A stretch of 64,000 nt of DNA. It comes from CBDDBU01 sp965226045. GTDB lineage: Bacteria; Pseudomonadota; Alphaproteobacteria; VGEJ01. Shown here in pieces: positions 54,644 through 62,822 of the stretch. Both the position numbers and the translations under genes were made by a program. The notes beneath the pieces were generated by a model. That model was not told the origin of the DNA, ran no database searches, and saw only the letters and a list, made by a program, of their open reading frames with translations. The stretch spans positions 124,001 to 188,000 of the forward strand of contig CBDDBU010000028.1 in the NCBI GenBank assembly GCA_965226045.1, in the 5' to 3' direction. How positions within the stretch are numbered: position 1 is the stretch's first letter; every line of letters begins with the position of its first letter.

Positions 54644-54787
54644 CCCCCACCACCTCGTCCGCCCAAAAACGAGGTGACTTGGACTAGCCAGGCTCAGGGG
54701 GGCAAATTTGGACGCCGATCACCCCTCAACAGGGGTCAACTTTGCACGCCGTTCCACAATCTATATGTCAGTACGTATGCCTGATCC

Positions 54788-54885
54788 AACCGAGCCGCCG
54801 CGAGAAACGTCCCCGCCGATCACTGGGCGGGCCCCCAACCGAGCCGCCACGAGAAACGGCCCCGCCGATCACTGGGCGGGGCCGT
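54788..54885 (-). terminator. Duplicated terminator-like hairpin behind the amidohydrolase gene
   Basis: Two 49-base units (54788-54836 and 54837-54885), each starting aaccgagccgcc and ending in a gccccgcc-type hairpin, stand in tandem. The second is the stronger: stem acggccccgcc (54856-54866) pairs perfectly with ggcggggccgt (54875-54885). Read on the minus strand it lies 25 bases after the stop of the amidohydrolase gene and is followed by tttctcg. It would end that transcript. Confidence 0.65.
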
Positions 54886-54909
54886 TGTGGGTTTGGGGTG
54901 CGCGGCGGC

Positions 54910-56202
54910 CTACTCGGCGGCGACCGCGCGCCGTCGCTGGGCGAGCCTGCGCGCGTCGGGCGCCCGATGCATCTCGCCGTTCTTCATCACCATCAGGATC
55001 TTGTCGATGTCTTGAAGGACGCTCACGTCCTTGAGCGGATCGCCGTCGATCATCAGCATGTCGGCGAGGTAGCCGGCCTTGATCTGGCCCAGCTCGTCGC
55101 CCATGCCCATCAGCTGGCCACCGTACATCGTGCCGGCCCGCAGCGAGTCGACCACCGGGATGCCGTAGAAGTCGCGGAACAGCTCATAATCGCGCGAGTT
55201 CTGCCCGTGTGGCGTCCAGGCGAAGCCCCAGTCGCCACCTGGCAGCACCTTGATCCCGCGCCGGTGAATCTCGTGGATGGTTTTCTTGCTGATAGCCATC
55301 TTGCGCGGCAGGTGCATCGATTCGACCACATCGGGGGTGAAGCCCCACTCCGCCGACTCGGTCGCCGTAATGTAGGTGCTGGATGGCGTAGGCACGACGA
55401 AGATATCTTTCTTCTTCGCCTCCAGCATGTCGAGCGCTTCCTCGTCGGCGAAGTCGCAATGGTAGAAGACCCGAACGCCGTGCTTGAGACCCAGCTTGAT
55501 GGCTTCGGCCCCGCGGGCGTGGGCGACCACTTCCTTGCCCCGGCTGTGCGCTACCTCACACGCTTCGCGCACCTCGTCGTCGAACGTCGTCAGCATCTCG
55601 GCGCGGGCGTGCGGCGTGCCGAACTCATCGCCCGAGATCGTCAGCTTGATATGATCGACGCCCTCGCGAATCATCTCGCGGCAGGCCCGGCGCATCTCGA
55701 TGGGACCGTCGACGAAGATCGCGACCGACTGGTGGAACATGTGCATCTGGCGCATATCGACGAAGTCGCCGGTGACGTGCATGATCGGCGAGCTGGCGCG
55801 CATGCGCGGCCCCGGAATGCGCCCCGCGTTGATCTCGTCGCGGATGACGATGTCGAGGCGCGGCTTGGCCGAGAAGCCCGAGTAGATGCTGGTGTAGCCG
55901 TAGTCGAGCACGAGCTTGGCGTTGTGCATCGTGCCGAGGATGTGCTCCTCGACCGGCGTGTCGCCCGGATGCGTCGTGGTCGGCGCGTTCATCAGGCTGA
56001 GATGCGAATGGCCATCGGTCAGGCCGGGCATGATCGTCGCGCCGCCGCAATCGATAATCTTGGCGTTGCCGGCCTTGATCTTGCCGCCTTTGCCGTTGCC
56101 GACCTTCTCGATCCGATTGCCCTGCAGCAGGACTTCGCCGGGGTATGTTTTCTTGCTCGAGCCGTCGAAAATCAGGCAGTTGGTGAAGAGTGTCTGAGCC
56201 AT
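54910..56202 (-). CDS. Metal-dependent amidohydrolase
   Basis: A 430-residue amidohydrolase-superfamily enzyme. The beta-sandwich start (LFTNCLIFDGSSKKTYPGEV) is followed by the metal-binding IMPGLTDGHSHLSL (HxH, about residue 63). Further ligands are the Lys in DHIKLTISGD (about 176) and His in VVAHARGAEAIKLGLKHGV (about 213) and FYHCDFADEE (about 235). A final Asp lies in LPGGDWGFAWTPHG (about 330). This pattern fits the imidazolonepropionase/prolidase-like (Xaa-Pro dipeptidase, Sgx9260-type) group. The start at 56202 (MAQTLFTN) is chosen over an unlikely longer frame. The substrate is unknown; between the two methylamine-type clusters it may act on an N-substituted amide, but that is only position. 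Confidence 0.87.
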   Translation of the reverse strand: MAQTLFTNCLIFDGSSKKTYPGEVLLQGNRIEKVGNGKGGKIKAGNAKIIDCGGATIMPGLTDGHSHLSLMNAPTTTHPGDTPVEEHILGTMHNAKLVLDYGYTSIYSGFSAKPRLDIVIRDEINAGRIPGPRMRASSPIMHVTGDFVDMRQMHMFHQSVAIFVDGPIEMRRACREMIREGVDHIKLTISGDEFGTPHARAEMLTTFDDEVREACEVAHSRGKEVVAHARGAEAIKLGLKHGVRVFYHCDFADEEALDMLEAKKKDIFVVPTPSSTYITATESAEWGFTPDVVESMHLPRKMAISKKTIHEIHRRGIKVLPGGDWGFAWTPHGQNSRDYELFRDFYGIPVVDSLRAGTMYGGQLMGMGDELGQIKAGYLADMLMIDGDPLKDVSVLQDIDKILMVMKNGEMHRAPDARRLAQRRRAVAAE

Positions 56203-56324
56203 TCTTGCCTCCGCTGTCAGCCATCCGCGCGAACCGATTCGCAGCTTCGGGAGCTGGATTCTCCCGCCATAGTACGGACTCGTCATAGGGCGGTCAAACT
56301 GGCGGAGCGGCGACCCCGGGGGGG

Positions 56325-57026
56325 CTAGCGGCGTGTTGGCGGGGGCGGAACCCGGACCACGAGGTTGTCCCTCAGGCGCTCGGGCCGCTGCTCGCTGGCG
56401 ACGTCGCCATCCTCGCTGTCGTAGTACATCTCGGCGAAGTCCAGCAACGCTTGCGCATCGTCGAGCGTCAGTTTGTTGAAGCGCAGGAAGTACTTGCCCG
56501 GCGAGCGAAACCCGACGTCGCACGGGTTGAGGCAGCCGCCGAGGCAAAAGACCACGCGCAGGGTAATCTTGTCCTCGTAGGCCCACTTCGCCCGACGTTT
56601 CTCTATTTCGTCGATGAGGAATATGCCTTGGCGTTTGCCATCGATCTCGCGCTGGGCTTCGGTCCATACGCAGGATCGGCACACATACATCGTGTGCCGC
56701 GTCTTATGCTCGGCGCCGGCCCCGACCCGGCTCGCCCGCCGCGCCGCGCCGTTCGCTTTCTTGGCTGGTGCTCTTGCATTCGCCTTCGCGCGCGCCGTAG
56801 TCCCAACTGGCGTCTTGGCCCCAACCGGCGTCTTGGCCCCAGCTGTCTTACGCGTGGCGGCCTTGCGCGTGACCGTCTCGCCAGTGGCCAGCGCCTTACC
56901 CGCTGCGGACTGTTTCACCGCGCCATGCTTCACCGCGCCCTGCCGGCCGCTGGCGCCAGCGCGCCGTCGGGTGACCGTGGACGCCCGCGGTGCGCGGCCC
57001 CTGCGTGTCGTCGGCGAACGAGCCAT
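56325..57026 (-). CDS. DUF1636 metal-binding protein with a histone-like N-terminal extension
   Basis: 233 residues. The C-terminal half (about 110-215) matches DUF1636: MYVCRSCVWTEAQRE, then VVFCLGGCLNPCDVGFRSPG and KYFLRFNKLTLDDAQALLDF, with five Cys in a CxxC...CxxxCxxxC layout fit for an iron-sulfur or other metal site. The first 105 residues are Lys/Arg/Ala-rich with repeated AKTPVGAKTPVG and KKANGAARRAS, like histone H1 or AlgP-type tails. I start at 57026 (MARSPTTRRG). Such a tail suggests nucleic-acid or polyanion binding; function unknown. Confidence 0.75.
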   Translation of the reverse strand: MARSPTTRRGRAPRASTVTRRRAGASGRQGAVKHGAVKQSAAGKALATGETVTRKAATRKTAGAKTPVGAKTPVGTTARAKANARAPAKKANGAARRASRVGAGAEHKTRHTMYVCRSCVWTEAQREIDGKRQGIFLIDEIEKRRAKWAYEDKITLRVVFCLGGCLNPCDVGFRSPGKYFLRFNKLTLDDAQALLDFAEMYYDSEDGDVASEQRPERLRDNLVVRVPPPPTRR

Positions 57027-57251
57027 GAAGCACTCCCATATCGAAACGGGGGAAAATGCGGCGATCGCGCGCGGCAGGATGGCGAAGCGACAGATCACTG
57101 TCAACTTGCGGCGACGTGCGAGATAGCAGCCCACCGTTTCCTGCTAGGAAACCTTATTGACCTGCACTTGGATTCGCTGGCAGCCATGGGGTACAGTGGC
57201 AACGGCCTCGGGGATAACCGCGTCGGGGCACGAGATCGGAAGGTGTAAGGG

Positions 57252-58190
57252 ATGTGTGGAATCGCTGGACTTCTTCTCAAGAACACTGCCGATCAGGGCG
57301 GCCTCGGCGCGGCGCTGATCGACATGTTGGACGGCTGCCAGCATCGCGGGCCTGATTCCACAGGTTTTGCGTTATATGGCCAGCCGCGTCAGGGGCGGCT
57401 GGCGCTGAGATTCCTGGTTGGCGAGGGCGCCGAGGCCGAGCGCTCCGTCCGCCGTATCCACGAAGCACTCGCCGTCCACGACGCGCGGATCGTGGAGGAC
57501 GCGCGAGTCGTCGAGCACTACCGCGTGGTGGTCGAGGTTGAAGGTGATCTGCGCGCGTTCGCTTATGCGATGGAGCATGCCGCCAAAGTCTTCTCGATCG
57601 GTGAGAGCCTCGAGATCATCAAGGACGTGGGCAGCGCTCACGATGTCGACGACCGCTACGGCGTCCATGGCTTTGGCGGCACCCACGGCCTCGGGCACGT
57701 GAGGCTTGCCACCGAGTCCGATGTCAAGCCTGAGTCCGCACATCCGTTCTGGGCGACCGGCTTCAGCGATGTGGCGATCGTTCACAACGGCCAGATCACG
57801 AACTACTGGAAGATGCGGCGTCGGCTCGAGCGTCGTGCATTCGAGTTCGGCACCGACAACGACAGCGAGCTTATCGCTGTCTATCTCGCCGACAAGCTCG
57901 CCCAGGGCATTTCGCTGGAGGAGGCGTTGCGCACCGCGATCGAGGATATGGACGGTACATTTTCGTTCCTCGTCTCGACCAAGGACGAGATCGGCTATGC
58001 CAAGGACCGGCTCGCCGCCAAGCCGATGATCATGTATGAGACCGATGATCTTATCGCGATTGCGTCCGAGGAGGTCTCGCTCAATCGGCTCTTCCCGGGA
58101 CGCGCGCTCGACACACGCGAGCCTCCGCCGGGCACCTATGCCACGTGGTCGCGCCACTCAGGCGCCGCGCCGCGCGAACGGGCCGCCTAG
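57252..58190 (+). CDS. Class II glutamine amidotransferase, GlxB/MgsA-like
   Basis: A 312-residue Ntn-type glutaminase domain. The catalytic Cys2 is at the very start (MCGIAGLLLKN), followed by CQHRGPDSTGFALYG, the glutamine-binding Arg region GLGHVRLATESDV (about residue 154) and AIVHNGQITNYWKMRR (about 177) and the GTDNDSELIAVYLADKL stretch. This is the stand-alone amidotransferase piece of a split glutamate synthase, as in MgsA of N-methylglutamate synthase or GlxB. It would release ammonia or methylamine from an amide. First gene of the cluster; the next gene starts 17 bases later. Confidence 0.88.
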   Translation: MCGIAGLLLKNTADQGGLGAALIDMLDGCQHRGPDSTGFALYGQPRQGRLALRFLVGEGAEAERSVRRIHEALAVHDARIVEDARVVEHYRVVVEVEGDLRAFAYAMEHAAKVFSIGESLEIIKDVGSAHDVDDRYGVHGFGGTHGLGHVRLATESDVKPESAHPFWATGFSDVAIVHNGQITNYWKMRRRLERRAFEFGTDNDSELIAVYLADKLAQGISLEEALRTAIEDMDGTFSFLVSTKDEIGYAKDRLAAKPMIMYETDDLIAIASEEVSLNRLFPGRALDTREPPPGTYATWSRHSGAAPRERAA

Positions 58191-58206
58191 TTCGCGGGCG
58201 CCCAAA

Positions 58207-60174
58207 GTGGCGAGCATCGATCTGAAGGACGTGCCCGTTCGCCAGGCGAACGAGATGATCCGCGAGTTTGGAGCGGCGGGCGCGGATGTCGAGCTTGTCA
58301 ATCCAGACGCCCGCCACCATCTCGGCGTCGGGCTGACCGACGCGATCACCGTCCGCATTCGCGGCTCCGCCGGCTATTTCTGCGGCGGCCTGACCGACCG
58401 GGCCCGTTTCGTGGTCGACAACAACGTGGGTTGGGGTGTGGGCGACAATATCTACCGGGGTAGCGTCGTCGTTCGCGGTAACGCCGGGGCGATTCCGGGC
58501 GTCGCCATCCGGGGGGCGGAGATCGTTATCCACGGCAACATGGGCTCACGGGCCGGCCAGGTGATGAAGGCGGGCACGCTGTGCTGCGCCGGCAACGCCA
58601 ACTTCATGGCCGGCTACATGATGTATGGCGGGCGCATCATCATTCTCGGCGATTCCGGCGAGAACGTGGGCGAGGACATGAGCAGCGGCGATATCTACGT
58701 CGCCGGCGACGTGGTGTCGGTGGGGTCGGATGCGATGCGGACCGATATTGCCGCCGCCGAGCTCGACGACATCATGGCGTTCCTCGATCGCTACGAGCTC
58801 AAGGCCAAGCGCGGCGACTTCAAGAAGATCGCCAACGCGGGCAAGAAGCTGCGCTACGCCACTTCCGAGCGCCAGGTGCGCAGCATCCCGTTCTACACAT
58901 TCTCGGGCGAGTGCGAGTATTGGAGTCCGAAGGTCCAGGAGGATATCTGGATCAAATCGCAGATCGGCCGCTACCGCATTCGGGGCTACGGCGGCGCGCG
59001 CGCCTTGCCGCACCTCTCTGATATCGCCTTCCGCCGGGACCTGTCGCACGCCGGGGCCGACCCGGACGTCGTCTCTAAAGTCGAAATGCGGACTCTGATC
59101 GGTGGTAAGCACGGAGCCCAACCGCTCGATCTTTCGATGCCGGTAATGATCGCGCCGATGAGCTATGGCGCCCTCAGCCGCTCTACCAAGCAGGCGATTG
59201 GCCTGGCCTCCAGCCTGTCCGGGATCGCCGAGAATACCGGCGAGGGAGGCATGAGCGATGCCCAGCGCGACGCCGCCGATCAGCTCATCTTCCAGTGCCT
59301 CGGCGGGCGGCTCGGTTGGAACATCCACGACATGAAGCGCGCCAACGGGCTCGAGATTTACATCTCCCAGGGCGCCAAGCCGGGCTTCGGCGGCCAGCTC
59401 ATGGCAAAAAAGGTGACCAAGGAACTCGCCGAGATTCGCGGCATCCCGGCCGGGATCGATCTCCGCTCGCCCTCGCGTCACCCCGACATCCTCGGCGCCG
59501 ACGATCTCGTCATCAAGGTCCAGGAGTTCCGCGAGGCGACCGGCTATCGGCTGCCGGTAAGTATCAAGCTCGGCGCCGGCCGCATCCACGACGACATCAA
59601 GATCGCGATGAAGGATGGTTTCGACTTCGTCGAGCTTGACGGCATGCAGGGCTCGACCGGCGCCGGTGGCGCCGAAGTCATGGAATATGTCGGCATTCCC
59701 ACCATCGCCGCCATCGTCGGCGCGCTCGACGGCCTGGCGGAGATCGACTGCGCGGGCCAGATCCAGATCATCCTGATGGGTGGTATCCGCGATGGCGTCG
59801 ATGCGGTGAAGGCCCTGTGTCTGGGCGCCGATGCCATCGCCTTCGGCACCTCGACCATTATCGCTGGGGGCTGTATCGCCTGCATGCAGTGTCACGTGGG
59901 CCAATGCGTGACGGGCATAGCGACCCAAGACCCCGAGCACGAGAAGCGCTACAACGTCTCGGTCGAATCCAAGAACATCCACCGCTTCCTCGAGGCCATG
60001 CGGTGGCAGATCGCCGCGATTACTTACGCCCTCGGCCATGACAACGTCACGGGCCTGTCCCGCGACGACCTTGTGGCGCTGACACCAGAGGCCGCCGCGA
60101 TCACGCGGCTGCCCTACGAGCCTGGGTACGGACAGCGCGACCGCCGACTCGCCGCCGACGTGGGGCTGAGATGA
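58207..60174 (+). CDS. Fused GXGXG-FMN glutamate-synthase-like protein (GlxC-GlxD / MgsB-MgsC fusion)
   Basis: A 655-residue protein from the GTG at 58207 (the frame stays open upstream inside the previous gene). Residues about 1-215 are the GXGXG beta-helix (GLTDAITVRIRGSAGYFCGG, GWGVGDNIYRGSVVVRGNAG, IHGNMGSRAGQVMKAGTLCC). Residues about 225-640 are the FMN barrel (LSMPVMIAPMSYGALSRST, GISQGAKPGFGG-type motif, FVELDGMQGSTGAGGAEV). Cysteines in GCIACMQCHVGQCVTGIATQ are suited to the GOGAT-type 3Fe-4S cluster. In the known N-methylglutamate synthases these two are separate genes in this order. It would condense the amidotransferase product with 2-oxoglutarate. Confidence 0.88.
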   Translation: MASIDLKDVPVRQANEMIREFGAAGADVELVNPDARHHLGVGLTDAITVRIRGSAGYFCGGLTDRARFVVDNNVGWGVGDNIYRGSVVVRGNAGAIPGVAIRGAEIVIHGNMGSRAGQVMKAGTLCCAGNANFMAGYMMYGGRIIILGDSGENVGEDMSSGDIYVAGDVVSVGSDAMRTDIAAAELDDIMAFLDRYELKAKRGDFKKIANAGKKLRYATSERQVRSIPFYTFSGECEYWSPKVQEDIWIKSQIGRYRIRGYGGARALPHLSDIAFRRDLSHAGADPDVVSKVEMRTLIGGKHGAQPLDLSMPVMIAPMSYGALSRSTKQAIGLASSLSGIAENTGEGGMSDAQRDAADQLIFQCLGGRLGWNIHDMKRANGLEIYISQGAKPGFGGQLMAKKVTKELAEIRGIPAGIDLRSPSRHPDILGADDLVIKVQEFREATGYRLPVSIKLGAGRIHDDIKIAMKDGFDFVELDGMQGSTGAGGAEVMEYVGIPTIAAIVGALDGLAEIDCAGQIQIILMGGIRDGVDAVKALCLGADAIAFGTSTIIAGGCIACMQCHVGQCVTGIATQDPEHEKRYNVSVESKNIHRFLEAMRWQIAAITYALGHDNVTGLSRDDLVALTPEAAAITRLPYEPGYGQRDRRLAADVGLR

Positions 60175-62687
60175 GCGTGCAAGACGACGCCTCGCTGGCG
60201 CTGCCGCCCGAGTTGATCGACGACACCGACGACGTTCACTTCGTCCCCGCGCCATGTCAGATCGCGTGCCCCGTCGGCACCGACGCGCCCTCCTACATTT
60301 CGTACATCTGGGAGGAGAAATTCGACGAGGCGTTCGAGGCTATCTACGCGACCAACCCGTTCAGCTCGATCTGCGGACGTGTCTGCGACGCGCCGTGCGA
60401 GCCGGCCTGCCGTCGTGCGACGAGCGACGGGCCCATCGCCATCCGCAACCTCAAGCGCTTCATCATGGACAAGCTCGGGCGCGATGTGCACCTCCCGCCG
60501 GTGGCCGTGACCCGCAACGAGACCATCGGCATCGTGGGCTCGGGTCCCGCCGGGCTTACAGCCGCGCAGGACCTCGCGGAGGCCGGCTACGAGGTCCATG
60601 TCTACGAGATGACCGACCGTCTGGGCGGGATGATGGTGTGGGGCATTCCTGCTTTTCGCCTGCCGCCCGGCATCATCGATGAAGACATGGACCGTATGCT
60701 CAAGCATTGCCCGGGCATCAAGGTCCATCTCGACACCGCACTCGGACGCGAGGTCACCCTTGATGAGCTGAAGCACCGGCACGATGCCGTGCTGCTCACC
60801 ATCGGCGCCTGGTGGGGCAAGCCGATGAACATTCCCGGCGAGGATGATCCGCGGGTCGTCGACGGCGTCGGCTTTCTTCGCCGGGTCAACGCCGGCGAGC
60901 GGCCGGAGCTTCCCGGGACGGTGGTCGTGGTCGGCGGTGGCGATGTGTCGATGGATGCGTGTCGGGTCGCCAAGCGGCTGCCCGGCTGCAAGAACGTCAA
61001 GGTGATCTACCGCCGGGGTCCCGATGAGATTCCCGCTCGCCGCGACGAGCTTGAGGGCGCGATCAAGGAAGGCGTCGAGTTCCTCCACTACACTCAGCAG
61101 GTAGCGGTGGTGCCGCACGGCAACGGTATGGCGCTGCGCTGCGTCCAGACTAGCCTCGGTGCGCTGGACGAGGGCGGCCGCGCGGTGCCGGTATCGCTGC
61201 CCGCCACCGAGCACTATATCCCGTGCGGCATGGTGATCGCCGCCGTCGGTCAGACCAGCACCTGCGACGATCTCGACCAGCGCGGGATGATGGCCAGCGA
61301 TCGCGTCCGGGCCGCGTTCGAGACCATGCGGACCGACGACACCAAGGTCTTCGCCGCCGGCGATGGCGCATTCGGCGGCTCGACCATCGTCGTCGCGATG
61401 CAGCACGGTCACCGCGCCGCGTACTATGTAAAGGCGTTCATCGAGGGCCAGGAACAGCCGCTGCCCTATCGCACGCCGTTTCGCACCCGCCGCGTTCCGG
61501 TCGCACAGGATTTAATGTGGGAGAAGCTCGCGCGCTTCGATCAGGATTTTCACGGCCTTGGCGACGACCCGCCCGCGTTCCCCGAGATCGAGAGCACCTA
61601 CAATCTCGAGACCGCCAAGCAGGAGGCCGCGCGCTGCTATCGCTGCGATGCCGAGACCGGGTCGGCCGACTACGCGGTGCGCCACCGCGAGGACATCTTC
61701 ACGATGGCGCGCACCAACCCGCTGGATCAGGCCGCCCATCGGGACATGCTGCAAAAGCGACTGAAACTGCGCGAGAACCCGTTCCCCGAGGGGCGGCCAG
61801 GGGGCCTCGACGATCTGGTCTTCTTGCCCGCGAACCTATCGCGGCTGGTCATCGACCCCTATCGCGAGGCGTGCCGCGTCAACACCGTTCTCGGGGCGCG
61901 CCTCGTGCTCGATCAATCTCTCATCGGCGCCGGCTTCGACGAGGCGCCGGACGTGGTCCGGCGCGGCGTCGCGCGTGGCCTAGCCGACGCCAAGTGCCCC
62001 TACCTCGGCGTCGGCCCGATTGGTGAGGAGGCTCGCTGGCTTCAGCTTCTGCGGCCAGATCACGACCGCCCGAGCGCCACGGCCGACGGGTTGATCCACG
62101 CGCTCGGCCACCAGTTCCGAGAGGTTTCGGCCGACCGAGTGCGGGACGATCAGATCGTCGGGCTGGCGGTGTCTTCGCCACGGGTGTTGGCGCAGGCGAT
62201 TCCGTTCGCCCTCGAGCGCGGCTTCGACGTGCTGGTGCTCGACGGCAGTGGCGGACTGGGTACGCCCTGGCCCGAGCTTGGCGGCGCGCCTGACCTCACC
62301 ATCCTTCGCGACGCGATCTCGATCCTTCGCGAACTGGGTCGCGAGGAGGAGGTCGAGCTGATCTACTTCGGTGGCGTCCGCTCCGGCACGGATACGGCCA
62401 AGGTCGTCGGGCTCGGGGCGAACGCGATTGTCCTTGGCATCCCCATTGGCCTCGCCGCCGGGGGCGAGATCGCCGAGGGCGGGACCCTTCGCTTCGTCGC
62501 CGACCGCAGCGACGAAGAACGCGCGCTGGCGGTGGTCAATATTCTCAACGCGACCGCCGGTGAGGCGTCGATGATGGCGCGGTGCACGGGCAAGACCAAC
62601 CTCCACAACGTTGAACCCGAGGACCTCTGCGCGCTGACCCTCGCCACCCGCGATGTCACCGGCGCCGCACTGGTCGGCACGGAGTAG
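60171..62687 (+). CDS. GltD-like FAD/iron-sulfur oxidoreductase fused to a degenerate glutamate-synthase FMN domain
   Basis: 838 residues; the start overlaps the previous stop by four bases. Residues 1 to about 490 are GltD-like: cysteine clusters CQIACPVGTDAPSYISY and CGRVCDAPCEPACRR, FAD site IGIVGSGPAGLTAAQDLAEA (about 120), NAD(P) site VVVVGGGDVSMDACRVAKR (about 248) and VFAAGDGAFGGSTIVVAMQH. A Cys pair RCYRCDAETG (about 498) closes the module. Residues about 530-838 are a barrel like the GOGAT FMN domain (DDLVFLPANLSRLVIDPYRE, VLVLDGSGGLGTPWPE, IYFGGVRSGTDTAKVVGLGA), but no 3Fe-4S cysteines follow. It likely feeds NAD(P)H electrons to the fused synthase at 58207. Confidence 0.85.
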   Translation: MSVQDDASLALPPELIDDTDDVHFVPAPCQIACPVGTDAPSYISYIWEEKFDEAFEAIYATNPFSSICGRVCDAPCEPACRRATSDGPIAIRNLKRFIMDKLGRDVHLPPVAVTRNETIGIVGSGPAGLTAAQDLAEAGYEVHVYEMTDRLGGMMVWGIPAFRLPPGIIDEDMDRMLKHCPGIKVHLDTALGREVTLDELKHRHDAVLLTIGAWWGKPMNIPGEDDPRVVDGVGFLRRVNAGERPELPGTVVVVGGGDVSMDACRVAKRLPGCKNVKVIYRRGPDEIPARRDELEGAIKEGVEFLHYTQQVAVVPHGNGMALRCVQTSLGALDEGGRAVPVSLPATEHYIPCGMVIAAVGQTSTCDDLDQRGMMASDRVRAAFETMRTDDTKVFAAGDGAFGGSTIVVAMQHGHRAAYYVKAFIEGQEQPLPYRTPFRTRRVPVAQDLMWEKLARFDQDFHGLGDDPPAFPEIESTYNLETAKQEAARCYRCDAETGSADYAVRHREDIFTMARTNPLDQAAHRDMLQKRLKLRENPFPEGRPGGLDDLVFLPANLSRLVIDPYREACRVNTVLGARLVLDQSLIGAGFDEAPDVVRRGVARGLADAKCPYLGVGPIGEEARWLQLLRPDHDRPSATADGLIHALGHQFREVSADRVRDDQIVGLAVSSPRVLAQAIPFALERGFDVLVLDGSGGLGTPWPELGGAPDLTILRDAISILRELGREEEVELIYFGGVRSGTDTAKVVGLGANAIVLGIPIGLAAGGEIAEGGTLRFVADRSDEERALAVVNILNATAGEASMMARCTGKTNLHNVEPEDLCALTLATRDVTGAALVGTE

Positions 62688-62705
62688 TCGGGCACATATG
62701 GTGTC

Positions 62706-62728
62706 ATGCTCGCGTTCGACGCGAGCAT
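62706..62728. promoter_or_regulatory. Perfect 9-base inverted repeat upstream of the glutamine-synthetase-like gene
   Basis: Arms atgctcgcg (62706-62714) and cgcgagcat (62720-62728) are exact reverse complements around ttcga. The element is about 20 bases after the stop of the 838-residue gene and about 95 before the next start. No T run follows. It could be an operator, a processing hairpin or a weak attenuator. Confidence 0.45.
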
Positions 62729-62822
62729 CCAGGGGCGGGCGGGGCTTGTGCCGCCGTTGCGTAGGCCCAGGGCCGTGGCCATACTCCGCGCCCAGCGCCG
62801 ATGATGCTCCAGGGAGGCCCCG

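Larger units (their letters stand above)
52214..54758 (-). mobile_element. IS21-family insertion sequence, full length
   Basis: About 2.55 kb with related ends: tgtcaatcggcgttgaacat at 52214, and tgtggaacggcgtgcaaagt reading inward from 54758. Inner ggggtcaa-type repeats occur at both ends, as is typical for IS21 (multiple terminal repeats). It carries istA and istB in the order istA-istB on the minus strand. The flanking bases on the two sides do not match each other, so no target duplication is left. A truncated copy in the opposite orientation is at 4473-5435. Confidence 0.88.

Noticed and set aside
58546..60255. 569-codon minus-strand frame opposite the GXGXG-FMN fusion
   Set aside because: Antisense shadow of a clearly coding gene; low complexity, no motifs.
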